Below, in pieces: positions 16,308 to 26,086 of a stretch of 64,000 nucleotides of DNA (the stretch's first letter is position 1; each line of letters starts with the position of its first letter). The notes below the pieces were generated by a model. That model was not told the DNA's origin. It ran no database searches and saw only the letters and a list, made by a program, of their open reading frames with translations. Both the position numbers and the translations under genes were made by a program. Location: positions 62,001 to 126,000 of the forward strand of contig JAGRGH010000040.1 in assembly GCA_020445605.1 (NCBI GenBank), read 5' to 3'. This DNA comes from Chromatiales bacterium. GTDB taxonomy: Bacteria; Pseudomonadota; Gammaproteobacteria; JAGRGH01.

Positions 16308-18710
16308 TCAGCCGATCGCCTGCGCGAGCGGACGGAACTGCAGGCCGTAGAACATTTCCAGATACCGACGCGTCTCGGTGCGTTCCAAGTCGCTGACGAA
16401 CTTCCAGAAGCCGTAGACGCGTGACAGCGTCATGAGCCGCTCGGCGTAGCGCGCCCAGGTGTAGCGTGCGGCGACGCGCTCGATGCCGCCGCGCGCGATG
16501 CGATCCCAGTGGTCGGCGTCGGCCTCGCATTGCACGAAGAACGCTTCCATCCGTTGCGCGGCCGTGTCGCCGTGGTTCGGGTCGATGTGAAAACCGGATT
16601 CGCCGTCGACGATGATTTCCGACGGACCGCCGAAGCGTGTCGCAAACGTGGGTAGCCCCGTGGCCATCGCCTCCACGACGGTGAGACCAAACGCCTCGAA
16701 CAGCGCGGGCTGCACGAACGCGCCGCGGCGGTCGGCAATCGAGCGATACAGTTCGCCGCACAGCGACTTGTCCAGATGTTTGCCGAGCCAGCGCACGCTG
16801 CCATCCAGCCCGTATTCGTTCATGAGCGCATGCATGCGTTCGATCTGCGCGCGCTCCTCGGCGTCGCCCGAGCGGTTCACGTCCACATGCCCGGAAACCA
16901 CAAGCAGATTCGCTCGCTCGCGCAACGCATCATTGCGCGCATACCACTCGACCAGCCCGGTGATGTTCTTGATGCGATCCATGCGTGCCATGGTGAACAA
17001 CAGTGGTTTCGTGGTGTCCTCGAACACGCCACGGATGTCGTGGGCGGTCTCGCGCCCGTCGATCAGATCGTCGACTTCCGGCGCCAGGTGCACGAGGCGG
17101 CGCTCGTGTTCGGCGGCCGGGAAATACACCTCGGCATCGGCGCCGGGCGACACGATGTTGAATTTCGGATCGTAGACATCGATGCCATGCACCACCCGAT
17201 ACAGGCCCGGCATCGTGAACGCGCCGTGCGCCTCGTACTGACCGACGCTGTCGTCGGTGCCGGCGATTTCCTGATAGGTCGAGGTGATGATGAAATCGGC
17301 CGCGTTCATCGCAATGAGATCGGCGGTGAACTGGCAGGAAAAGTGATATTGCGCGTCGGTCTCGCGCCAGTACAGATCCGAGTACAGGTACTTGGTCTTC
17401 TCCAGCGCATGCGCGATGTTGCACTGCGTGACGCCGAGCGACTGCGACAGCAGTGTCGCCACCAGGTTGCCGTCGGAGTAGTTGCCGACAATCAGGTCCG
17501 GGCGTCCGCCCAGATCGACCAGCAGTTCGCGCTCGACATCGGCCGCATAGCGTTCCAGAAACGGCCAGATCTCGAAACGCGAGATCCACTGCGGCACGAC
17601 GGTGCCGTCCGCCGTGCGAAACGGCACCCGCAGGATGCGCGCATGTTCGGTGCCGGCGACCGGCTCCAGCCGCTGATCGGAAGTCGTGCCCTCCGCGTTC
17701 GGGATCAGGCGCGTGACAATGACGACCTGCGGTTCGATGTCCAGCCCGTGCGCGGCGATGCGTTCGCGCATCTCGCGCTCCAGCGCGCGCACCTGGTCGA
17801 GAATGTAGACGACTTGGCCGCCGGTGTCCGGCCGACCCAGCACGCCGGACTGCCCGAACCAACCATGCGGCGAGACGATTGCGACCGAAAAGATCATCGG
17901 TACGCGGGCCAGGAATCGCTCGAGTCCGTCGGGTGTCGGCGCCTCCAGCATCTCGAGCAACAGCTGCATGGTCTGACGCATGTCCGCCGCCGTGCGACCC
18001 CAGCCGGGCTCGAAACCAAGGCCGCGCAGCCGTGCGCCAAGCACGTGCCAGTCCGCGCCCGCGTCCTCGCCGGCCAGCCAGTCTTCCGCCGCGCGCAACG
18101 CTGCGCGAAGTTCACGCACGTTGTTGATGCTGTCGTTCAGCATCAGCTGCTGCTCGCGCCAGCGATGCACGCGCAGAAATTCCAGCAGGCCACCGTCGCC
18201 CTTGCCGAGTTCCTCGAACAGGCTCGATGACAGGCGCCGGTTCAGAAACTCCACGCCGCGCCCGATCGAGCGCGCCTCACGCATGCGCGGGAACGAACGC
18301 GCGAACGGTTCGAGGTCCACGGTCAGGGTCCATTCCGGGGGCTTTCCTGAGGCTACAAGCCGTTCCTTGAACGCCAGGAACTCGTCGACCGGCACGGCCG
18401 CGACACTGCCGGTGTCGGTCTCCACGCGCAGGTACATCCAGCGTGCGACCTTGGAGCGCAATGCGAAATACAGCCAGGTCTCGTGCAGCACGGCCTCCTG
18501 CGCCCAGCGCACGAGCTGCCCGAGCGGCGTGTCGACCAGTCGTTCGCACTGTGGCGACTCGCACACGCCGGCGAAACTGTCCTGCAGATCCGAACGCAGG
18601 AACAGCGCACGGTCGCGACTGCGCAGCTCGTGCCAGAAACGGTGCGCAAGCTGCGGCTCGGTCTGTAAAAAGTCGTGCAGTTCGCGATCGATCGATTCGC
18701 GCAGGCTCAT
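16308..18710 (-). CDS. sus: sucrose synthase (UDP/ADP-glucose + fructose <-> sucrose + NDP)
   Basis: An 800-residue GT4 enzyme that reversibly cleaves sucrose with a nucleoside diphosphate. The N-terminal regulatory region (1-270) is followed by the GT-B core: [52 protein letters not shown]. The catalytic E-x7-E sits in [16 protein letters not shown] near residue 672. Length and motifs match the sucrose synthases of Nitrosomonas, Acidithiobacillus and cyanobacteria. It is the last gene of the operon and its start overlaps the fructokinase stop by 4 bases. With fructokinase next to it, sucrose can be returned to sugar nucleotides and fructose 6-phosphate. Confidence 0.93.
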   Translation of the reverse strand: MSLRESIDRELHDFLQTEPQLAHRFWHELRSRDRALFLRSDLQDSFAGVCESPQCERLVDTPLGQLVRWAQEAVLHETWLYFALRSKVARWMYLRVETDTGSVAAVPVDEFLAFKERLVASGKPPEWTLTVDLEPFARSFPRMREARSIGRGVEFLNRRLSSSLFEELGKGDGGLLEFLRVHRWREQQLMLNDSINNVRELRAALRAAEDWLAGEDAGADWHVLGARLRGLGFEPGWGRTAADMRQTMQLLLEMLEAPTPDGLERFLARVPMIFSVAIVSPHGWFGQSGVLGRPDTGGQVVYILDQVRALEREMRERIAAHGLDIEPQVVIVTRLIPNAEGTTSDQRLEPVAGTEHARILRVPFRTADGTVVPQWISRFEIWPFLERYAADVERELLVDLGGRPDLIVGNYSDGNLVATLLSQSLGVTQCNIAHALEKTKYLYSDLYWRETDAQYHFSCQFTADLIAMNAADFIITSTYQEIAGTDDSVGQYEAHGAFTMPGLYRVVHGIDVYDPKFNIVSPGADAEVYFPAAEHERRLVHLAPEVDDLIDGRETAHDIRGVFEDTTKPLLFTMARMDRIKNITGLVEWYARNDALRERANLLVVSGHVDVNRSGDAEERAQIERMHALMNEYGLDGSVRWLGKHLDKSLCGELYRSIADRRGAFVQPALFEAFGLTVVEAMATGLPTFATRFGGPSEIIVDGESGFHIDPNHGDTAAQRMEAFFVQCEADADHWDRIARGGIERVAARYTWARYAERLMTLSRVYGFWKFVSDLERTETRRYLEMFYGLQFRPLAQAIG

Positions 18711-19594
18711 GAATCACCCCAGGCTTCAAGAAACGGTTGGTAGAAGCGGCGCTCGCTGGTCGTTGCGCCACGCAGGCCGACGACGGCCGAGGCAAACCCC
18801 TGCGCGCGCTCGAGCGTTCGCTCCAGCGGCCAGTCGCGTGCCAGCCCGAGCAGGAGAACGGCCGCAAACGCATCGCCGGCACCAACGGTATCGACCACGG
18901 CACCGGTGGATGCGGGCGCGATGCCGACGCTGTCACCGCCGGCGCTGAACGCGACCGCGCCACGCTCGCCCTGCGTCAGGTACAGACGTTCCAGCCCATG
19001 CCGCTCGATCAGATGCCGGGCGCGACGTGCCGTGCCGTCGTGATCCGGCGCAAGCAGGGCCAGTTCGTCTTCGTTGAGCTTGCCCCAGCGCGCGGCATGC
19101 AGGGCCGCGTGTACGGATTCGCCGGTCCACCACGGTGCGCGCAGGTTGACGTCGACGAAACGGCCCGGCCCGTTGGCAGCCAGCGCGGCGAGCGCCGCCC
19201 GATTCCCGACATCGCGCAGCGCGAGTGTGCCGTGGTAGAGAATCGCGTCCGCAGCGGTTGCCGCGAGCCCCCGCGCATGGATCGCGTCCCAGGCGCGGTC
19301 CCCGACGATCTCGTATTGCGGCTGCCCGTCAACGATCCGCACATCGACCACGCCGGTTGCACGATCGGGGTCGACCTGCAGGCCGGTGTCGTCGAGTCCC
19401 CACTCGCGCATGCGCATGCGGATCTCGCGGCCGAGGTCGTCATCGCCCACGCGCGACACAAACGCCGGCTGCGCACCGAACGCCGCGAGATGCCAGGCGA
19501 GATTGAACGGCGCGCCACCGAGCACGGCGCGGCCGTCCTCGAATCGGTCGAACAGGACCTCGCCAAATACACACAGCGTCCGTTCAGTCGGCAT
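18707..19594 (-). CDS. PfkB-family fructokinase
   Basis: A 295-residue ribokinase-fold sugar kinase. It opens with [20 protein letters not shown] and [15 protein letters not shown], the fructokinase version of the substrate site. It carries the ATP/anion-hole motif [16 protein letters not shown] near residue 235. The context (sps, spp, sus) indicates fructose as substrate, feeding fructose 6-phosphate to sucrose-phosphate synthase or capturing fructose from sucrose cleavage. It overlaps the phosphatase gene by 11 bases and the sucrose synthase gene by 4, so translation is probably coupled. Confidence 0.92.
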   Translation of the reverse strand: MPTERTLCVFGEVLFDRFEDGRAVLGGAPFNLAWHLAAFGAQPAFVSRVGDDDLGREIRMRMREWGLDDTGLQVDPDRATGVVDVRIVDGQPQYEIVGDRAWDAIHARGLAATAADAILYHGTLALRDVGNRAALAALAANGPGRFVDVNLRAPWWTGESVHAALHAARWGKLNEDELALLAPDHDGTARRARHLIERHGLERLYLTQGERGAVAFSAGGDSVGIAPASTGAVVDTVGAGDAFAAVLLLGLARDWPLERTLERAQGFASAVVGLRGATTSERRFYQPFLEAWGDS

Positions 19595-20438
19595 CCGCTG
19601 AACCCTCGCATGCCTCGATCATGTGCGGCATGAAGTGTGCGATGCCTTCCAGAATCCCGGCGCTGTAGTTGCCGTTCATCCGGCACCAGCCGCGCGCGAG
19701 ATACAGCCGGTCGGGATGACCGTCTCGATGCGCGAGCGCTTGGGCTGCCTGGCGGATTTCGTCACTTGCATTGGCGACCAGCACGGACGGCAGGCCGCTT
19801 GTTAGCACTTCCAGATCATTGCCGCTGTCACCGGCGAACAGCACTTCGGCCTCCCCGAATCCGGTGCGCGCACGCAGAAACTGAATTGCATGCAATTTGG
19901 ATGCCCGCTCGGGAAGCACATCGAGCAGGCCGATACCGGCCGGTTCGTCGAGACTCCAGATCAGCCGCGAATGCAGGCCCGCGGCCTGCAGGCGTTGCCC
20001 GATTTCCGCTGCGATGGGTTCGCGCCGCAGTTTCGCCGGCACGTAATAGCTGAGTTTGTGGCGTCCCTGGCGCGCGCGCTCCTGCAGTCGCAACGACTTC
20101 GTGCCGGCCAGCACGGCGCGCACATCGTTGCCGGTGCGGCCGCTCCAGTCCTGGCCGATTTCCCGCTCCCAGTCTGGCCAGGGCTGCCAGCGGTCGTCGT
20201 GCCACGAAAAGATGCTCGTGCCGACGTCGGCGATGATGAACGCGGGCTTTGGCAGGCTGTAGGTTGCAATCGCGCGTTCCACGAGTTTCAGGTGCCGTCC
20301 CGAGACGTACACCAGTGTCACGTCCGCGCGTGCGGCACAACGTGCGAAGCTCTGCCGCGACTCGGGCGACTCCGGTGCGGGCCCGTTCGGGATCAGCGTG
20401 CGATCCAGATCGGTGCACAGCAGCATGCGCGCACTCAT
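19584..20438 (-). CDS. spp: sucrose-6-phosphate phosphatase (HAD superfamily)
   Basis: A 284-residue HAD phosphatase that hydrolyses sucrose 6-phosphate to sucrose. HAD motif I is CTDLDRTLIPNG with both catalytic aspartates, motif II is VYVSGR, the Lys region is ERASKLHAIQF and motif IV is FAGDSGNDLEVL. All catalytic residues are present, in contrast to the HAD-like tail of the adjoining synthase. The start overlaps the sps stop by 4 bases. Confidence 0.9.
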   Translation of the reverse strand: MSARMLLCTDLDRTLIPNGPAPESPESRQSFARCAARADVTLVYVSGRHLKLVERAIATYSLPKPAFIIADVGTSIFSWHDDRWQPWPDWEREIGQDWSGRTGNDVRAVLAGTKSLRLQERARQGRHKLSYYVPAKLRREPIAAEIGQRLQAAGLHSRLIWSLDEPAGIGLLDVLPERASKLHAIQFLRARTGFGEAEVLFAGDSGNDLEVLTSGLPSVLVANASDEIRQAAQALAHRDGHPDRLYLARGWCRMNGNYSAGILEGIAHFMPHMIEACEGSADAD

Positions 20439-22585
20439 CCGGCGCGATCCGCTGCTTCTTCCGGCACGGTGCAGCTGCGAAAAAAGTCGTAGTGCTCGAT
20501 CGCCTCGCAGATGCCGGCCGCAAACGGCCGCTCGGCGAAGTACACACGATCGATGTCGACCAGTCGCGACAATTCTTCGTGATGGCGGTTCTTCACCACC
20601 ACGGCGAGCGTGTTGCCACGCATCATGTCTTCGTCCGCACCCGAGCCGCCGGCCACCAGCATGTGTTCGAGCGGTATCTCCCAGCGCGCCGCGAAATAGC
20701 GCAGCGCAAGACCCTTGGACGCTCGGATCGGCAGGATGTCCAGAAACTGTCCGAACGAGATGAACACGTTGACCGATTGCAGTTCCTGATGCAGCAGGGC
20801 GGTCAGTTCTTCGGCCGACGGCGCGCTGGCCGGGTCGATGTAATAGCTGATCTTGAACCGGTGCTGCTCGCCGCGCGGCTGTGGCTTGATGCCGGGCAGT
20901 CCACGCAGCACGCGGTGCACGACATTCGGGGTCCAGCCATGATCAATGTGATCGGCCCAGTACGCGTCGGCGGTGAGTTTCGGTGCGTAATGAATCTCCG
21001 CGCCACCGCTGGTGATCAGCACGTCGGGTTCCGGAATGCCGTGGCGCTTGATCATCGCGAGCGCGGAATCCAGGCGCCGGCCGGTGGCAATCCCAAACGA
21101 CGCACACTTGCGATGCGCAACCAGCAGCTCGGCGAACGCCGGGATCGTGCTGGGATCGCCCAGCAGATTCTGATCGAGATCGGTGAACAGCGCACGATCG
21201 TGGTAGAGCATTGCGCGTCGGCGGTTCAGTGGCGGACGGCTGAGCACCTCGTCGCGCCCGAGCACCGGCCGCACGATGTCCAAGTACTTCTGCGCATGCG
21301 CGGGCCACGCGTAGTGTTCGCGCACGCCGCGCAGACCGCTTGCCGCACGTTGATCCCAGCGCTCGGCATCGCCCAGCACGGCAATGATCGAATGCGCCAT
21401 CGCCTCGGCGTCGAGCGGATCGACCAGCAGGCCGTTGTCGCAGTTGGCGATGATGTCCTGCGGACCGCCGTCCTCGGTCGCAACCACGGGCAGTCCGCTG
21501 GCCGCGGCCTCGATCAGGGTCAGCCCGAATGGCTCGGTCAGCGCCGGATTCACGAAAACACCGCGCGTCGCAGCGGCGAGCCGATACAACTCCGGGACAT
21601 CGGCGGCGGAATGGTGCTTGGGATAGGCGATATGGCCGTAGAGATCATGACGGTCGATCGCCAGCAGCAGATCGCCGAGCACCGCTGCGGCGCCTTCATC
21701 CAGATCGCGGATATCGTCGCGATTGCCGGCAACGATCACGAGGTTCGCCATGCGCCGCAGTTTGCTGGACGCGCCGTAGGCGTTTACCAGCGTCGCGATG
21801 TTCTTGCGTGCGTCGGCGCGCGAGAGCGCCAGTACGATCGGCTTTTCGGGCTTGCGCAGAAACCGTCCCACGGCGCGCGCGATCTCGCTGTCGCGCTCGT
21901 GTCCGTCCGGAGGATGAAACCGCTTGAGGTCCGTGCCCGGTGGCACGACCGCCATGCGTTCCGGCTGGTAGTGATCGTATAGGCCGTACTGGGATTCGAT
22001 CTCCTGATGCGTGGAGGTGATCACGCGACGCGCGGATGCGAGCGTGAACTCCTCGGCCTCGATGCGCCGCGCCATGTGATAGCGGCTTTCGATCTCCGCG
22101 GCGCTGAGCCCGGATGCAAGCAGGCGTTGGCGTTTGACGCGACCGAGTGAGTGGCCGGTATGCACGAGCGGTACGCCGGAGAGATTCGCGAGCCGCGCGC
22201 CCACATAGCCGCCATCGGCGTAGTGACTGTGGATCAGATCGGGCAGGCCCCCGTTGTCGCGAAACCAGTCGAGCAGGTTGTCCGCGAACGCGTCGAGGTG
22301 ATCCCAGAGCAGTTCCTTGCGCAGATAACCGGGCGGTCCGGCCGCGATGCGCACGATGCGCGCACGTGGTCCGAGGGGTTCGATCGGCTCGCGGTAGTCG
22401 GCATCGACCGCGGCATCGGCCACGAGTCGTGTGATCAGGTCGACCTGCCGGATGCCCTCGCACTCGGCGAGTGCACGCGCGAGTTCGACGACATACTTGG
22501 TCTGATCGCCGGTATCCGCGTCGCGACCGAGTTCGAGGTTGTCGCCACGGATCAGCCCGTGGACGCTGATCAGCGCAATTCGCAT
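20435..22585 (-). CDS. sps: sucrose-phosphate synthase with an inactive HAD-like C-terminal domain
   Basis: A 716-residue two-domain enzyme joining UDP/ADP-glucose and fructose 6-phosphate. Residues 1-450 form the GT4 domain: MRIALISVHGLIRG, GDQTKYVVELARAL, HSHYADGGYVGARLANLSGV and the E-x7-E in EPFGLTLIEAAASGLP near residue 352. Residues about 463-716 form a phosphatase-like domain. Motif I is FTDLDQNLLGD, but motif IV is AGGSGADEDMM instead of GDSGNDEDM, so a catalytic Asp is lost; such non-catalytic tails are known in cyanobacterial and plant SPS. The ATG at 22585 is chosen over an in-frame ATG 36 bases upstream because the conserved N-terminus starts here. First gene of the operon. Confidence 0.92.
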   Translation of the reverse strand: MRIALISVHGLIRGDNLELGRDADTGDQTKYVVELARALAECEGIRQVDLITRLVADAAVDADYREPIEPLGPRARIVRIAAGPPGYLRKELLWDHLDAFADNLLDWFRDNGGLPDLIHSHYADGGYVGARLANLSGVPLVHTGHSLGRVKRQRLLASGLSAAEIESRYHMARRIEAEEFTLASARRVITSTHQEIESQYGLYDHYQPERMAVVPPGTDLKRFHPPDGHERDSEIARAVGRFLRKPEKPIVLALSRADARKNIATLVNAYGASSKLRRMANLVIVAGNRDDIRDLDEGAAAVLGDLLLAIDRHDLYGHIAYPKHHSAADVPELYRLAAATRGVFVNPALTEPFGLTLIEAAASGLPVVATEDGGPQDIIANCDNGLLVDPLDAEAMAHSIIAVLGDAERWDQRAASGLRGVREHYAWPAHAQKYLDIVRPVLGRDEVLSRPPLNRRRAMLYHDRALFTDLDQNLLGDPSTIPAFAELLVAHRKCASFGIATGRRLDSALAMIKRHGIPEPDVLITSGGAEIHYAPKLTADAYWADHIDHGWTPNVVHRVLRGLPGIKPQPRGEQHRFKISYYIDPASAPSAEELTALLHQELQSVNVFISFGQFLDILPIRASKGLALRYFAARWEIPLEHMLVAGGSGADEDMMRGNTLAVVVKNRHHEELSRLVDIDRVYFAERPFAAGICEAIEHYDFFRSCTVPEEAADRAG

Positions 22586-22876
22586 GCACTCACCCGTGTC
22601 CACCGCAAGGCAGCGCCGCAACCGCCCGCCTCATGACGCTGGTGACGCGGCCGTCCGCTGCGGCGCAAGCCGCACCGGCACGCGGCCGACATTTCGTGAT
22701 TGAATCAGTGATAAGTCTGCAACGTCAGTCGAATCAACCAAGGGAGAATAAAGAACCGGCCCCAGCATTTCCAATGACGGACCTGCTTCAAATCAAGCGA
22801 ACATTGCATTGCGGCCCTGATCAGGCGTAGAAGTGCGCGGCAGTCCGCATGCATGCGCCCGCAGCGCGATTCCGCC

Positions 22877-23512
22877 ATGAGCCACGACGAAAACCTCATC
22901 GACAATCGCCGCCCGATCGCGGCGCGTTCCAGCGCCTGGGCGCAGCGCACGGCGGCCTGGCTGGCCCGCTCGCGCGTGACACCCAATCAGATCTCGGTGC
23001 TCAGCGTCGCATTCGCCGCCGCCGGCGCGGCGCTGCTGGCGCGCAACCCCGGCGCCTGGGCGCTCGTCGGCTGCGCGCTTGCGATCCAGGCGCGACTCAT
23101 CTGCAACCTGCTCGACGGCATGGTCGCGGTCGAGGGCGGTCGCAAGTCCGCGCTCGGACAGATCTACAACGAGTTCCCGGATCGTATCGCCGATTCGCTG
23201 CTGATCGTCGCGCTCGGCTACGGCATCGGCCTGCCGTGGCTGGGCTGGTTCGGCGCACTGGCCGCGGCACTCACCGCCTATGTGCGGGTGTTCGGCGGAT
23301 CGCTGGGCTTCGCGCAGGACTTTCGCGGCCCGATGGCCAAGCAGCACCGCATGGCGGTGCTTACGGTGGCCTGCATCCTGGGAGCAATCGAGCTGCCCTG
23401 GCTCGGCAGCCGCCACACGCTGACGGCGGCGGCGATTGCGATTGCGGTCGGCGCGGTGCTGACCTGCGTCACGCGCACGCTGGCCATCGCACGGCAACTC
23501 GGGCACGCCTGA
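22877..23512 (+). CDS. CDP-alcohol phosphatidyltransferase family protein (YnbA-like)
   Basis: A polytopic membrane enzyme of about 211 residues that transfers a phosphatidyl-type group from a CDP-linked donor to an alcohol. The active-site stretch starts LLDGMVAVEGGRKSALG and continues IYNEFPDRIAD. It keeps DG, G and the last Asp, but the usual AR is AV and the third Asp is Asn (NExxD). The Asn-Glu form resembles the YnbA subgroup, so it may be native rather than damage. An in-frame ATG at 22853 is an alternative start. The PlsC-like gene follows after 2 bases and CdsA-like after that, so the three act together in making one phospholipid. The 267 bases upstream, to the sps start, hold nothing recognisable. 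Confidence 0.82.
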   Translation: MSHDENLIDNRRPIAARSSAWAQRTAAWLARSRVTPNQISVLSVAFAAAGAALLARNPGAWALVGCALAIQARLICNLLDGMVAVEGGRKSALGQIYNEFPDRIADSLLIVALGYGIGLPWLGWFGALAAALTAYVRVFGGSLGFAQDFRGPMAKQHRMAVLTVACILGAIELPWLGSRHTLTAAAIAIAVGAVLTCVTRTLAIARQLGHA

Positions 23513-23514
23513 TC

Positions 23515-24114
23515 ATGTGGCTTTCGCGCGTTCTGATCGGTGTGGTTCGCGCGCTCGTGGGCGCGGCACCGCGCTGGGTCGGCGGCGAACCGAGGGCGGC
23601 GCAGTGCATCTACTTTGCGAATCATTCGAGCCACATCGACACGCTCGCGCTGTGGTCGGCACTGCCCGAGCCACTGCGCGTTCGCACCCGGCCGGTCGCC
23701 GCGGCCGATTACTGGAACCGCGGCGGCATTCGCGAATACATCGCCGTGCATGCGCTGAACGCGGTGTTCATCGAACGCGTGCGCGGCGAGACGCACGGCG
23801 ACCCGCTAGAACCGCTGAACGCGGCGCTCGAAAACGGTGGTTCGCTGATCCTGTTTCCCGAGGGCACGCGCAACCGCGACGCCCTGCCGGGGCCCTTCAA
23901 ATCCGGGCTGTTCCATCTTGCGGAACGCTTCCCCGACGTGAACCTCGTGCCCGTGTATCTTGAGAACCTGCACCGGACCATGCCGAAGGGGACCTTCGTG
24001 CCGATTCCACTGATCTGTACCGTGCGTTTCGGCGCGCCGCTCGCGCGGATTGCGCAAGAACCCAAATCCGAATTCCTCGAACGTGCCCGCGCTGCGGTGA
24101 CCGCACTCAAATGA
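23515..24114 (+). CDS. 1-acylglycerol-3-phosphate acyltransferase-like protein (PlsC family)
   Basis: A 199-residue membrane-associated acyltransferase. The catalytic Hx4D motif is NHSSHIDTL. The glycerophosphate-binding motif is LFPEGTRNRD and a third block reads VNLVPVYLENLHR. It transfers an acyl group from acyl-ACP or acyl-CoA to lysophosphatidate or a related lysolipid. The ATG at 23515 follows the preceding stop by 2 bases, and the 3' end overlaps the next start by 4. Context suggests it supplies phosphatidate to the cytidylyltransferase. Confidence 0.88.
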   Translation: MWLSRVLIGVVRALVGAAPRWVGGEPRAAQCIYFANHSSHIDTLALWSALPEPLRVRTRPVAAADYWNRGGIREYIAVHALNAVFIERVRGETHGDPLEPLNAALENGGSLILFPEGTRNRDALPGPFKSGLFHLAERFPDVNLVPVYLENLHRTMPKGTFVPIPLICTVRFGAPLARIAQEPKSEFLERARAAVTALK

Positions 24115-25055
24115 ACGCACAGCAGAAGTTCTACTGGCTGATCGGCGGCATCGTCGCACTGCTCGCGATCGCGTCGATCGCCGGGCGGGTGATCCGCGCG
24201 CGCATGCAGACCGACGACGGCCGCGCCGTGGTCGACAACCTGATCCAGCGCACGCGCGCCTGGTGGGTCATGGTCGGCGTGTTCGCGGTGGCCTTCCTGC
24301 TCGGCAAGATCGCGACCATCGTGCTGTTCGCGCTGATCTCGTTTGCGGCGCTGCGCGAGTTCCTCACGCTGACACCCACGCGGGCCGGTGACTATCGCGC
24401 GCTGTCGGTCGCGTTCTTCGTGCTGGTGCCGGTGCAGTACTACCTGATCGCAATCGAGTGGTATGCGCTGTTCAGCATCTTCATTCCGGTATACGGATTC
24501 CTGCTGCTGCCATCGCTGTCGGCGCTCGCCGAGGACACAGAATCATTTCTGGAGCGCGCCGCGAAGATCCAGTGGGGCGTGATGATCGCGGTCTACTGCA
24601 TCAGTCATGTGCCGGCGATCCTGCTGCTGGAGATCCCAGGCTACGAGGGTCACAACGCGCTTTTGCTGTTCTACCTGCTGCTGGTCGTGCAGATCAGCGA
24701 CGTGTTTCAGTACGTATTCGGCAAGCTGTTCGGCAAGACGCGCATTGCGCCCGTCGTGAGCCCGTCGAAGACGGTCGAGGGGTTCGTCGGCGGTGCCGCG
24801 AGCGCGACCGCACTCGGCGCCACGATGTGGTGGATCACACCGTTCACGCCGCTGCAGGCGGCCGGCATGTCACTGGCGATCGTGCTGATGGGTTTCCTCG
24901 GCGGGCTGGTGCTCTCGGCCGTCAAGCGCAGTCTCGGCGCGAAGGACTGGGGCAGCATGATCAAGGGCCATGGCGGCATGATGGACCGCATGGATTCGGT
25001 CAGCTTCGCCGCACCGATTTTCTTTCATCTGACGCGATATTTCTTCACGCCCTGA
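24111..25055 (+). CDS. phosphatidate cytidylyltransferase (CdsA/YnbB family)
   Basis: A 314-residue polytopic inner-membrane protein converting phosphatidate and CTP into CDP-diacylglycerol. The family signature is at the C-terminus: SPSKTVEGFVGG, then VKRSLGAKDWGSMIKGHGGM and MDRMDSVSFAAP, with the cation-binding Asp residues retained. It forms a translationally coupled unit with the acyltransferase (ATGA overlap). The arrangement with a CDP-alcohol transferase resembles the ynbA-ynbB pair of enterobacteria. A housekeeping cdsA is presumably elsewhere. Confidence 0.9.
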   Translation: MNAQQKFYWLIGGIVALLAIASIAGRVIRARMQTDDGRAVVDNLIQRTRAWWVMVGVFAVAFLLGKIATIVLFALISFAALREFLTLTPTRAGDYRALSVAFFVLVPVQYYLIAIEWYALFSIFIPVYGFLLLPSLSALAEDTESFLERAAKIQWGVMIAVYCISHVPAILLLEIPGYEGHNALLLFYLLLVVQISDVFQYVFGKLFGKTRIAPVVSPSKTVEGFVGGAASATALGATMWWITPFTPLQAAGMSLAIVLMGFLGGLVLSAVKRSLGAKDWGSMIKGHGGMMDRMDSVSFAAPIFFHLTRYFFTP

Positions 25056-25229
25056 GCCGTAGAACGGCCCATTCGGTGCGTGATGCGCACCGCGCACCAT
25101 TCGCCACGGCCGGACTCGCACCCGCACGCCGGTTGCCCGGCTGCCGCTCGAACCGCCGGGGTGCGACGCGCTCTACAATCGTGGCCAACCCGTTCGCCAC
25201 GGCTAACCCGCGCCGCCGAGAATCCCTGC

Positions 25230-26048
25230 ATGACACGCAAACGAACCTGGGAAATGCTTTCCGCCGCCAGCGCTGGTGATCGGCCCAGCCGCTTTGTGGA
25301 CATGGCGATCATCGCGCTGATCGTCGCGAATGTCGCGGCGGTGATCGTCGGCAGCATTCCGGATGTCGAAGCGGCCTGGGCCGGGCCGCTCTGGGCGTTC
25401 GAGGTCTTCTCCGTCACGGTCTTCACGCTGGAGTATCTGCTGCGGCTGTGGTCATGCGCGGAAGACCCGCGATTCGCCGGTCCGCGGGGACGCTGGCGTT
25501 TTGCCGCGCGACCGATGCAGATCATCGACCTGCTGGCGATCGTGCCGTTCTATCTGCCCTTCCTCGGCGTGGATGCGCGCGTTGCCCGAATTTTCCGGCT
25601 GTTCCGCCTGATTCGCATCCTGAAGATTGCGCGCTACTCGCGGGCGTTTCGCATGATCGGTCGTGTGTTCGTCTCGCGGCGCGAAGAACTGGTGCTGACG
25701 AGCATCACGCTGGTGTTCCTGTTGCTGATCTCCGCGACCCTGATGTACTACGCGGAACACGATGCCCAGCCCGAGGCGTTCTCGAGCATTCCGGCAACAC
25801 TCTGGTGGGCGGTCGTGACGCTGACGACAGTGGGCTACGGCGATACCTACCCGATCACGCTGCTCGGCAAGGTCTTTGGCGGACTGATCGCCAGCATTGG
25901 CATCGGCATGGTCGCGCTGCCGGCCGGCATCATCAGTTCAGGATTTGTCGAACAGATCGAACGCCGGCGCGAATCACCGTACACGCAAACCTGCCCGCAC
26001 TGCGGCAAGTCACTCGCCGAGGCGACCGAATCGCCCGACTACCGGTGA
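25230..26048 (+). CDS. voltage-gated potassium channel (six-TM Kv type)
   Basis: A 272-residue channel subunit. S1-S3 are followed by an arginine-rich S4 (RVARIFRLFRLIRILKIARY), S5, a pore helix ending in the K+ selectivity filter TLTTVGYGD, and S6 (ASIGIGMVALPAGIISSGF). A short cytoplasmic tail holds one CPHCGK pair, possibly a metal or redox site. The start is set at MTRKRTW; the frame extends upstream but without a membrane protein start. Expected to work as a tetramer in the inner membrane. The 174 bases before it include a GC-rich repeat fragment (about 25068-25092) like that at 37119. Confidence 0.9.
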   Translation: MTRKRTWEMLSAASAGDRPSRFVDMAIIALIVANVAAVIVGSIPDVEAAWAGPLWAFEVFSVTVFTLEYLLRLWSCAEDPRFAGPRGRWRFAARPMQIIDLLAIVPFYLPFLGVDARVARIFRLFRLIRILKIARYSRAFRMIGRVFVSRREELVLTSITLVFLLLISATLMYYAEHDAQPEAFSSIPATLWWAVVTLTTVGYGDTYPITLLGKVFGGLIASIGIGMVALPAGIISSGFVEQIERRRESPYTQTCPHCGKSLAEATESPDYR

Positions 26049-26086
26049 GCGTCGCGCTCGGCCTGAAGGTTCTCCGTCGCTGGGAG

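Noticed and set aside
20249-21982. 577-residue open frame on the plus strand
   Set aside because: It lies opposite the sps gene, whose protein matches sucrose-phosphate synthase throughout; the plus-strand product has no recognisable motif.
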